DNA of 64,000 bases from Polyangiaceae bacterium. GTDB lineage: Bacteria; Myxococcota_A; Polyangia; Polyangiales; Polyangiaceae. Position 1 is the first letter of the stretch. Every line of letters starts with the position of its first letter. This document shows, piece after piece, positions 22,973-31,100 of the stretch. A program made the position numbers and the translations under genes. Under the pieces are notes generated by a model. That model searched no databases and was not told where the DNA came from. It saw only the letters and a list, made by a program, of their open reading frames with translations. The stretch lies in the NCBI GenBank assembly GCA_020633205.1, contig JACKEB010000015.1, positions 1-64,000 of the forward strand, given 5' to 3'.

Positions 22973-24589
22973 AAGCCTGCCCGCATCGAGCTACGTCACC
23001 GACCGACGACTGCAGCCGTGCTCGGCGGGCTGTGCTTTGCGCTGACGGCGCCTCCCATCAACTTTCACGTGGGGGTGCCGCTCGGGTTGGCTGCGCTGTT
23101 TCTTGCGTCTGAGCTGCCCGCTGGGACGCCCAAGGGCAAGCGACGGGCTTTCTTCCGTGGCTGGCTGTGGGCGACCTCGGCGGGGCTCCTGGGGCTGCGC
23201 TTCGTACCAGCGGTGGTCGACCGCTTCACGCCCCTCGGAGTGGCAGGTGGACTCCTGGCGCTGCTGTTGCTGGCTGCCTTTCAGGCGTTGGGCTGGGGCC
23301 TCGGGACGTTGCTCGCGTGGTTGCTCGAGGCGCGCCTGAGGGTAGACCGGCGCCTCGCGTTTCCTTGCGGTGTGCTGTTTGCGTGCATGTGGCCAGGTGT
23401 ATTCGCTTGGACTCCGGGCGCCCTGCTCTCCGAGTGGGTGCCGGTGATCCAACTCGCCGAGGTCGTCGGCGAGCGCGGACTGAGCTTCCTGATGGCGCTC
23501 GGTGTCGCCTGCATCGCTTGGCCTCTGCGCGATCGTTTCCGCGAGGCGACGCCGGTTCCTCCTGGGTCTCGCTTCCACCACCCTGTGGTCAGCGTTGCCT
23601 TGGGAGTAGGTGTTTGGGCTGCGCTGTTTGGCTATGGTTTGCTGCGCCTCAACGCGCTGGCGGCGCCCGAGGCTCGCGTGAAGGTGGCGCTCATCCAACC
23701 CGCGACTGACGCGCGGCTGCGCTGGGAGCCAAGCCAGCGCATGGAGATCCTCAGCCGACTACGTCGCGTAACGGTTGAGGCCGAGGCGGCAGGTGCGGAG
23801 CTCAGCATCTGGCCAGAGGCAGCGTACCCATTCCTCTTGAGCCCCGTGGCGGGACACGAGCCACGAGGCGGACGTGCGATTCACATCAACGGCGTGAAGG
23901 GCCCAGTGTTGCTGGGCACCCTCACGCCTGCGCGGGCGCCTGCGGGCGAGCGACCTGAAGGGCAATACAACGCGGCGACGCTGATTGACGCCCAAGGCCA
24001 CCAGCAACGCGTTCAAGCCAAGCTCCAGTTGCTTTGGTTCGGCGAGAGCCTGCCGTTTGGGGCCCAGTCGATCCCTTGGCTACGTAAGGTGTTCTTCCGC
24101 GCCGGCGGTTTGGTCCCCGGTGACGAGGTAGTGCTGCTCACCCATCCCACCCAGCACGGCGAGCTGCGCATGGCGGTGTTGAACTGCTACGAGGACATCC
24201 TGCCTGCAGTTGGACGCCGGATGGCCGCTGAAGGGCCGAACCTGCTGGTCAACGTGACCAACGACGCGTGGTTCGAGGGCAGCATCGAGTCCGCGCTGCA
24301 CTTGCGGCTGAGTGTGCTGCGGGCAGTGGAGACACGGCGTGATCTCGTGCGCGCTGTGAACCTCGGGTTGCCCGCCTGGATCGATCGCAGCGGCCGAGTG
24401 CGAGAGCTTGGGTCGCCCAGGCCGGCGGGCTACACCCTGGTCACGCCTGGCATGACCAACTCGTCGCCGACGTTCTACGTGAGGTTCGGCGACTACCCGT
24501 TGCTCACCCTGCTCGCCTTGCTCATCTCTCTACGTGGTTTCCGTGTGGCAAGAGAGCGACGCGCACAAGCTGATGCTCCGCAGAGCTGA
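22949..24589 (+). CDS. lnt: apolipoprotein N-acyltransferase
   Basis: The 546-residue protein has an N-terminal membrane half (about six helices, residues 25-230) and a C-terminal nitrilase-like domain, the Lnt layout. The nitrilase triad is visible: Glu in WPEAAYPF, Lys in QAKLQLLWFGESLPFG, and Cys in LNCYEDILP. Lnt transfers an acyl chain to the N-terminal Cys of lipoproteins, which fits the many lipoproteins in this window. The frame begins with TTG at 22949 inside a hairpin; a GTG at 23018, just before the first helix, is a credible alternative start. Confidence 0.87.
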   Translation: MNSPFVGPKPARIELRHRPTTAAVLGGLCFALTAPPINFHVGVPLGLAALFLASELPAGTPKGKRRAFFRGWLWATSAGLLGLRFVPAVVDRFTPLGVAGGLLALLLLAAFQALGWGLGTLLAWLLEARLRVDRRLAFPCGVLFACMWPGVFAWTPGALLSEWVPVIQLAEVVGERGLSFLMALGVACIAWPLRDRFREATPVPPGSRFHHPVVSVALGVGVWAALFGYGLLRLNALAAPEARVKVALIQPATDARLRWEPSQRMEILSRLRRVTVEAEAAGAELSIWPEAAYPFLLSPVAGHEPRGGRAIHINGVKGPVLLGTLTPARAPAGERPEGQYNAATLIDAQGHQQRVQAKLQLLWFGESLPFGAQSIPWLRKVFFRAGGLVPGDEVVLLTHPTQHGELRMAVLNCYEDILPAVGRRMAAEGPNLLVNVTNDAWFEGSIESALHLRLSVLRAVETRRDLVRAVNLGLPAWIDRSGRVRELGSPRPAGYTLVTPGMTNSSPTFYVRFGDYPLLTLLALLISLRGFRVARERRAQADAPQS

Positions 24590-24592
24590 GCA

Positions 24593-24630
24593 CAAAAAGC
24601 AAAAAGCCCATGGCGAATGCCATGGGCCTG
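24593..24630 (-). terminator. intrinsic terminator of the HU gene
   Basis: Stem GCCCATGGC (24606-24614) pairs perfectly with GCCATGGGC (24619-24627) around a GAAT loop. Read on the minus strand the hairpin is followed by TTTTTGCTTTTT, a good U-tract, 40 bp after the HU stop. Confidence 0.85.
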
Positions 24631-24670
24631 TTGCGTGAGTCCGGCGCGGTTTAGGCGCGGACTCTAACAA

Positions 24671-24982
24671 TCACTGAACCAGGTCCTTGAGAGCCTTGAG
24701 TGCGGTTGCGCGCACCTTCTTGCTCGCCGGCTTGGCCTCGATCGTCATGGGCTCCTTGGTGAAGGGGTTGATGCCCTGACGCTCCTTGGTGGCCGGCTTC
24801 TTGACCACGCGAAGCTTCACCAAACCGGGAACGACGAACTCGCCCGGTCCACGACCCGTGAGCTGCTTACGGATCAGATCCGTGAGCGCCTCGAAAACCT
24901 TGTTGATGCTCTTCTTGTCGAGGTCCGTTGCCGTTGCGAGCTCCGCGACCACCTGCGCCTTCGTCAGCCTCTTACCAGCCAT
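24671..24982 (-). CDS. HU-family DNA-binding protein
   Basis: The 103-residue protein matches the HU/IHF family: KAQVVAELATATDLDKKSINKVFEALTDLI forms the helical dimer part, GPGEFVVPGLVKLRVVKKPATKERQGINPFTKEP contains the DNA-binding beta arm with the conserved GxNPFT-like GINPFTKEP, and a helix AS..KVRATALKALKDL ends it. It shapes the nucleoid and assists transcription or recombination; which of several paralogues is unclear. The ATG is preceded by AGGAGG, a strong site, and the gene has its own terminator, as expected for an abundant protein. Confidence 0.93.
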   Translation of the reverse strand: MAGKRLTKAQVVAELATATDLDKKSINKVFEALTDLIRKQLTGRGPGEFVVPGLVKLRVVKKPATKERQGINPFTKEPMTIEAKPASKKVRATALKALKDLVQ

Positions 24983-25471
24983 TGCGCTTCCTCCTAGTGA
25001 AACCCTTACGAACTAGTGCTTTGCTGTTGGTTCGTGCCCCCCGGGCACGTGACCTAAGCGACCCCGTCCTAACGCCTTCGATGGCTTTCCACTCCACGAA
25101 AGTGGAAGTAGTCCGACAACCTCGGCGGTTGGCCCAAACGGGTTCACAGCGGTTTTGCTGCTGAATCCGTGAGGCGGCATGACGACTATCAAGGAGCCCT
25201 GGGCCATACAAGCGAAAAAAATAGGGGTTTCGCGATCGGGTCTCGAGCGGTGCTGCCCCACGTGTGCGGATCCGGCTGAAAACCGGCTGCATCGGCCATG
25301 GGGCGTTTCCGCCGATCAGCACCACGACGCGGCGCATCCATGCGACAGCATGGAAGCAGCCTAAATCGTTGCGCAACGAAGGCTTAGCGATCATCTCGCA
25401 AGCCGTACACGAAGCTCTAGCTGGGGCTTTTCAGCGGCTTGGCGAGGCCTAGCTCACCCGCCCGACCGGGC
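24983..25471. other. HU leader and intergenic region, no gene recognised
   Basis: About 490 bp between HU and ybeY, both minus-strand. It holds the HU ribosome site (AGGAGG near 24994). A hairpin, TTCCACT (25087-25093) with AGTGGAA (25101-25107), nests a CCAC-GAAA-GTGG GNRA-type tetraloop and could lie in the HU leader. No promoter, riboswitch or tRNA was recognised; small ORFs are unconvincing. Confidence 0.5.
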
Positions 25472-25999
25472 TCAGCGGCGGGCGTTTCCGTGCTTCCGCG
25501 ACGCCGGTCCGGCCTCGCGTTTTTTTTTCGTAGCAGGGGGTGTTTTGGAGCGGTTCGGCCCCCCGGCGGCTTCCACCAAGCGCTTGGTCTCAGCGTCCAT
25601 TTCGGCTTCCTCGGCGTCTGTCTGGTGGTCGTAGCCAATCAGATGGAGCAAGCCATGGGCGAGCAGGAAGCGCACTTCGTCCACTAGCTGGTGACGCCGC
25701 TGCTTGGCTTGGCGCTCCGCCGTGTCGAGGGAAATCACGACGTCGCCCAGCACGCGGAAGGGCAGCTCCTCAGTGCCCGTGTCCGCTTCTTCCAAGGCAA
25801 ACGCGAGCACATCCGTCGGCTTGTCTTTTCCGCGGTGAACTCGATTGAGCTCGTGGATCTCGCTGTCGCTGGTCAACAGCACTGAGAGCTCCGCGCTCTC
25901 GAGGTCGAGCGCCCGCAGCATCTGATCGGCGAGAGACTTCACGCGCCGTGCAGGGAGCGCTGCAGAGCCCGGTGCACGGCGCGAGACGTAGCTAGGCAT
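25472..25999 (-). CDS. ybeY: endoribonuclease YbeY
   Basis: The 175-residue protein carries the UPF0054/YbeY metal signature HGLLHLIGYDH (H-x3-H-x5-H), preceded by GDVVISLDTAERQA and LNRVHRGKDKPTDVLAFAL, all family-typical. YbeY matures the 16S rRNA 3' end and takes part in ribosome quality control. A Lys/Arg-rich C-terminal tail of about 30 residues is longer than usual and low-complexity. It starts two bases after the stop of the upstream fsa-like gene, so the two are in one operon. Confidence 0.92.
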   Translation of the reverse strand: MPSYVSRRAPGSAALPARRVKSLADQMLRALDLESAELSVLLTSDSEIHELNRVHRGKDKPTDVLAFALEEADTGTEELPFRVLGDVVISLDTAERQAKQRRHQLVDEVRFLLAHGLLHLIGYDHQTDAEEAEMDAETKRLVEAAGGPNRSKTPPATKKKREAGPASRKHGNARR

Positions 26000-26001
26000 G
26001 T

Positions 26002-26649
26002 TCAGGCCTTCGGGATCTTCTTTGCATCCTCGAGGAACTTAGCGAGGCCGATGTCCGTCAGGGGATGCTGCGCGAGTTGCTGAATCACCTTGAGCGGCAG
26101 CGTCGAGATGTCAGCGCCCATCAGCGCGGCCTCGACGAAGTGGATCGGGTGGCGCACGCTGGCAACCAGCACCTCGGTTTCCAGCCCGTAGTTCTGATAG
26201 ATGTTGATGATCTGCTCCACCAACTCCATGCCCGGCATCGAGATGTCGTCGAGGCGTCCCACGAAGGGTGAGATCATCGTGGCGCCCGCCTTCGCCGCGA
26301 GGAGTGCTTGGCTCGGGGAGAAGCACAGCGTGACGTTGGTCTTGATGCCTTCGCTGGTGAACTGACGCACCGCCTTCAAGCCGTCGATGATCAGCGGCAC
26401 CTTCACCACCACGTTCGGGTGGAGCTTGGCGAGCTTGCGGCCTTCTTCCAAGATCCCCGCGGTATCGGTTGCGATGACTTCCGCGCTCACGGGGCCGTCC
26501 ACGACCTCGCAGATCTCCGGAATGGAATCTTGCAGGGTGCGCCCGGTCTTCGCCAACAGGGACGGGTTGGTGGTCACACCGTCGATGGCGCCCATGGCTG
26601 CGGCCTCTTTGATTTCGCCGATGTCAGCGCTGTCGATGAAGATCTTCAT
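26002..26649 (-). CDS. fsa: transaldolase / fructose-6-phosphate aldolase
   Basis: The 215-residue protein fits the small FSA/TalC transaldolase group: MKIFIDSADIGEIKEAA, GVTTNPSLLAKTG, VVVKVPLIIDGLKAV with the Schiff-base Lys, NVTLCFSPSQALLAAKAGATMISPFVGRLDD, and VLVASVRHPIHF. It interconverts fructose-6-phosphate with dihydroxyacetone and glyceraldehyde-3-phosphate, or runs the transaldolase step of the pentose phosphate pathway. FSA and transaldolase activities cannot be separated by eye. It is followed by ybeY. Confidence 0.9.
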   Translation of the reverse strand: MKIFIDSADIGEIKEAAAMGAIDGVTTNPSLLAKTGRTLQDSIPEICEVVDGPVSAEVIATDTAGILEEGRKLAKLHPNVVVKVPLIIDGLKAVRQFTSEGIKTNVTLCFSPSQALLAAKAGATMISPFVGRLDDISMPGMELVEQIINIYQNYGLETEVLVASVRHPIHFVEAALMGADISTLPLKVIQQLAQHPLTDIGLAKFLEDAKKIPKA

Positions 26650-26777
26650 GGCTTTGCTCCTAAGGGTAGAGCGCCGTCGGGCGCTCGTCGGATTGGCTCG
26701 CAGAGAGCTAGCGCCGGACCCCAGGGGCCCAATCGCCCGGTTCGCCTACCCGCTCACGCTGCCAGGAGCAAGGCCGG

Positions 26778-27425
26778 TTACTGCATCAGGCCCACGTTGC
26801 AGTCGCAGGGAGCGAACGCCTTCCCGTCGTCCTGACAAACCTGCGCTCCGTTGCAGTCCCCTTCGCCAACGCACGCCCGCGCCGACTTCGGTTTGCAGCC
26901 CTCGGAGTTGGCGTTCGCGGGCGCCTTGTCCGGCTCCGTGCGCTTCGTTGGCTTCCGCGCGCGCTTTTCGGATTTCTTGGGGGGAGGTGAGTCGTCCGTC
27001 GACGCGGACAGTGCGATGTCGCTGGCCGTCTCCGGGCTGCCCCGATCGTCACACCGGTAGGCGACTCCGCTGACGGTGGCCGTCGTGGTGTTCGAGCCGT
27101 GGTTGCCTTCGAGCACACCGAGGGTTGGCGTATCGTATTGGATGAAGTTCGCGCCAAGCTCAGCAGCCTGGTTGCGCAAGTCGTTCATCGCAGACTCAAT
27201 CAAGGTGTCGTTCGTGATCCACTCCCCGCCGAGGCCTCCGGAGTGGCCTACGACGAAGCCCAGCTGAACGCAGTTGGACGGATCGAATCCAGACATGGCA
27301 GGGGGACCGCCCGACATCTCGACGCCGCGTCCCTGTTCGAGGGGCGTCACACATCCGCCTCCGCACAGCGTAACCAACGCAATGGATGAGCCCAGCGCAG
27401 TAAGTTTCTTCACGCTGCGTCTCAT
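26778..27425 (-). CDS. DUF4156-like lipoprotein with Cys-rich tail
   Basis: From the ATG at 27425 the 215-residue protein has a lipoprotein signal (MRRSVKKLTALGSSIALVTLCGGGC). A domain of about 90 residues follows (NCVQLGFVVGHSGG, AMNDLRNQAAELGANFIQYDT, TTTATVSGVAYRC) that looks like DUF4156/RcsF-like envelope domains: it pairs a leading Cys with a closing YRC. A Lys/Arg/Pro-rich linker leads to a Cys-rich tail with CVGEGDCNGAQVC, an EGF-like pattern. It is probably an outer-membrane lipoprotein of unknown function. An in-frame start 37 codons upstream is less likely, as it would precede the signal peptide. Confidence 0.75.
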   Translation of the reverse strand: MRRSVKKLTALGSSIALVTLCGGGCVTPLEQGRGVEMSGGPPAMSGFDPSNCVQLGFVVGHSGGLGGEWITNDTLIESAMNDLRNQAAELGANFIQYDTPTLGVLEGNHGSNTTTATVSGVAYRCDDRGSPETASDIALSASTDDSPPPKKSEKRARKPTKRTEPDKAPANANSEGCKPKSARACVGEGDCNGAQVCQDDGKAFAPCDCNVGLMQ

Positions 27426-28122
27426 ATCAAACGCTGGGACCATGGCCACTCGCAAACGCACGTTGCCGTGCGGCAGCGGGGCCGCCAGGTGGCTGGCGAC
27501 CCGAGATGTCGGTCGGTGTCGTGCTCCCTTCACCACCTGCCTTGACGAGACCGATCAACTGGCGTTGGCGGGTGCGGCCGTGGGTCGAACCCGCGCTGCT
27601 CGAGCTCGTAGCTACATCCAGACAGCCCGTGCGCGCCGGTCCAGTCGGTTGGCACGTGGAGTGACACCGAGTGCGACGCCGTTGGTCTCGGACCCCGGGT
27701 CGGCCGTGACGCTGTGCGCCAGCGCTTGGCGGCCAGTTTGCCAGTTGTGGTGCTCGACTCCACAGCGGCGGAACCGACCGTTTTTGCGAACTGAGCTTCG
27801 CAGGAGCCCGCTTCTGCTGCGCAGCGGGCATTCGGGAGTGAGAAGCTCGCTTCGCGGCGAAGTGGGAGTCGGCGGAATGTGTAGCAACGGGTCACGACGC
27901 CCCGCGAAGGCGCACGGCGTCATGCGCTGAGTGTTTCGACAACGTGTTGGATGCTTCACGATTCTCGAGCCGATTCCGCGTAATGGTCGCTTGAAACCTG
28001 CTGCCACTAGAGTACTCAGCGAGCCGTAACGCGCGTCCTCGTCGACCCAAGAACGGGTGCACTAGACGCGGAGCTCGCGGTGAAGCAGCCCGCGAAGCTG
28101 AAGAGAGAAGAGCTACGGAAGT
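27426..28122. other. 697-bp stretch with no supported gene
   Basis: Lies between the DUF4156-like gene and the fused ACC gene, which diverge. Short frames on both strands (for example 27530-27895 and 27612-28007 minus) are Arg/Ser/Pro-rich and unlike proteins. Base composition looks slightly less extreme than in genes. It should carry the ACC promoter; a GAGAAGAG-like purine run precedes the ACC ATG at 28123. Nothing else was recognised. Confidence 0.5.
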
Positions 28123-31100
28123 ATGACCGAGTTTCAACCTATCCGACGTTTGGCAATCGTGAACCGCGGTGAGGCCGCGATGCGTTGCATTCGCGCCGTC
28201 AAGACGCTGCGCGCCCTGGAGAACTCCGAGATCGAAGTGCTCGCGCTGTACACCGCGGTCGATCGCAACGCGCCCTTCGTGCGTCACGCCGACATCGCGG
28301 TGTTGCTGCCAACTCCAGGTACGGCGGTGCAGTCGTACCTGAATCACGACCTGTTGCTGCGCACGCTGGAGCGCCACGGCGTGGACGCCGTGTGGCCCGG
28401 TTGGGGTTTTGTCGCTGAGGACCCGGTGTTCGTCGATCGTCTGGACGCCGCGAAGATCCGTTTTCTGGGGCCGACGAGCGCGACGATGCGCGCGTTGGGT
28501 GACAAGATCGCCTCCAAGGAGCTAGCCGAGAAGAGCGAAGTTCCGGTCACCAAGTGGAGCAACGGTGTGGTGGCTAGCGTTGAAGAGGCGCGTCGCCATG
28601 CGGAAAATATCGGCTATCCGCTGGTGATCAAGGCCTCGGCGGGTGGCGGTGGTCGCGGCATCCGTGTGGTGCGCGAGCCGGGGCAACTCGAAGCCGCGTT
28701 CCGTTCTGCCGCCTCCGAGGCGACGGCGGCGTTTGGCGACGGGCGACTCTTCATGGAGGCGATGGTCCAGGGCGGGCGCCACATCGAGGTGCAGATCGTT
28801 GCTGACAAGCACGGCAACGTGATTGCTCTGGGCTGCCGCGACTGCTCCGTGCAGCGCCGCCACCAGAAGGTGATTGAAGAGGCTCCGCCGGCGCACCTAC
28901 CGCCGCTCCTGATCAAAGCCGTGAAGGACTCGGCGGTCGAGCTGGCGCAGAGCGTTGGCTACTCGGGTGTCGGCACCGTCGAGTTCCTGGTGCGCGACGC
29001 TGAGTACTTCTTCCTCGAGATGAATCCGCGCCTGCAAGTCGAGCACGGGATCACCGAGGAGCTGACAGGCACGGAGCTCGTGCAGACTCAGATCCGAATT
29101 GCTCGGGGTGAGCGACTGCCAGAGCTCGACTATCGAGAGCGCGGCTTCGCTATCGAGGCGCGTGTCTGCGCGGAGGATCCCGATGCAGGCTTCCTGCCTG
29201 CGCCTGGGCGCGTCGTCCGTTTCGACCCGGCGCTCGGGCCACGCCTGCGTATCGACACCGGTGTGGCCTCAGGCAGTGAAGTACCCGCTGACTTTGACTC
29301 CCTGATCGCGAAGGTCATTGCCTATGGCGACACCCGTGAGGAGGCCCGCGCCCGTTTGGCATGTGCGCTGCGGGACTTCGACTTGGTGATCGAAGGCGGG
29401 GCAACCAACAAAGGCTACCTGCTCGAACTGCTCGAGGCCGAAGACTACAAGGCCGGCGGAGTCGATACGTTATGGCTCGATCGCTGGAACGCGGAACGCA
29501 AGCACACCGATGATCTAGCGGCAGAAGGTCTGATCCTCGCGGCACTGCTTTCCTACCAAGTGCAGCGCGAGGTGAAGCGGCTCAACTTCTACGCGGATGC
29601 CGCGAACATCACCCCGGAGAAGATCCCGCCCTCCCTGGGACAGGAGATCGACCTCACGTACCTGGGCAAGCCCTACCGCGTGCGGGTGTTCGCCTCTGGC
29701 TCCTGGCAGTACCGGGTACACCTCGAAGACCGCATCGTGGCGGCTCGCATCAACGCTTCCAGCGAAAACGCCGCGCGCCTCGTGATCGGCGACCGAGATC
29801 TGCGCGTGTTGTACGACATCACCGACACGAACATCCGCGTAGAGATCGAGGGGCGCGTCCACAGCTTCGGTCGTCAGACTGCTGGCCAAGTGTGCGCCAG
29901 CGCGCCCTCGATGGTGGTCGCGCTCCACGTCGGCCTCGGTCAGCGCGTCGAGGCCGGACAGCAGCTCGGCCTGGTCGAAGCAATGAAGATGGAAATCGGC
30001 TTCGACTCACCGGTGGCGGGCACCGTAAAGGAGATCCGCGCCCGCAAGGGCCAGCAGGTGGCTGCGGGTGATGTCATCTTGGTCATCGATCCAGCCAGCG
30101 AAGATGGGGATGCGGCTGCGAGCACGCGGCTTGCGCTACCAGTCGTCGAAGACTCTCTGGCGCTGCTCTTCAGCAAGGACGAGCAAGGCAAACTGGCGGA
30201 GCCCAATCTGGCGCGCGCTGCAGCTGCGCCGGCTACCGTGTGGCGCCGCGCGATGGATGCCGTCGACGAGGAGGTGCTGCGCATCATGCTCGGGTACGAC
30301 GCATACGACGAGCGCGTCGAGCGCCTAATTGGTTTCCTCGAGGCACCAATTCCGGACACCATGGCTCCGGCGTACCTGAAGCAGCTCGCAGAGGTGAAGC
30401 GCCAGCTCGGCGTCTTTGCGGACATCGAGCGCATCTTCACGCGCCGCCGCGCGGCTGATGATGCCGGCTCCGTCGGGGCATCCAACAACGCGCGCATGCG
30501 CCTCTACGTGCGCCGACTGCGTGCAGGCGGCGCTGAGCTACCCACGGAGTTCCTCGATAATCTGAAGCGGGCGCTGGGGCACTACGGCGTCGACTCTCTC
30601 GACTACAGCGTGCCCCTGGAACGGGCGGTGCTCCGCTTGTTCGCTTCCCAGGGCAACCCCGAGCTGCGTTTCCGTCTGGTACGCGCGTTGCTGAAGCGCG
30701 TGATGCAGCTCGTGGACGCTGGCTTCGAGCTGGACCGCGACGCGGATCTGCGTCTCGCCCTGTCGAGCATGGCGCAGATGCGCGGCCAGATCCCCGACGA
30801 CGTGGCGGACGCGGCGATTGACGCCGCGTACACCATCTTCGAGCGCCCAGAGCTTAGCCGTCAGGCGGAGCGCACCTCTCGGGGCGTCGAGCAGTGGCTC
30901 GAGCGCAGCAACGAAGCCATCGACGACTCCGTGCTCGCGGACTTGGCGTTGGCGCCTTCCGGCGTGTTTAGGCAGGTCAAGCAGTGGCTGCGCGACGCGC
31001 CGATGCGCCAGCGGGCGATCGCGTTGTCCGCCTGCATTCGGCGAAACTACGCACCGAAGCAGCCGGTCTCCCAGAAGAGCAAGCGCGTGAGCCTGAGCGG

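Noticed and set aside
27590..27600. tRNA T-arm-like GGGTTCGACCC on the minus strand
   Set aside because: The flanking stem bases do not pair and no acceptor stem, D-arm or anticodon arm could be built around it.
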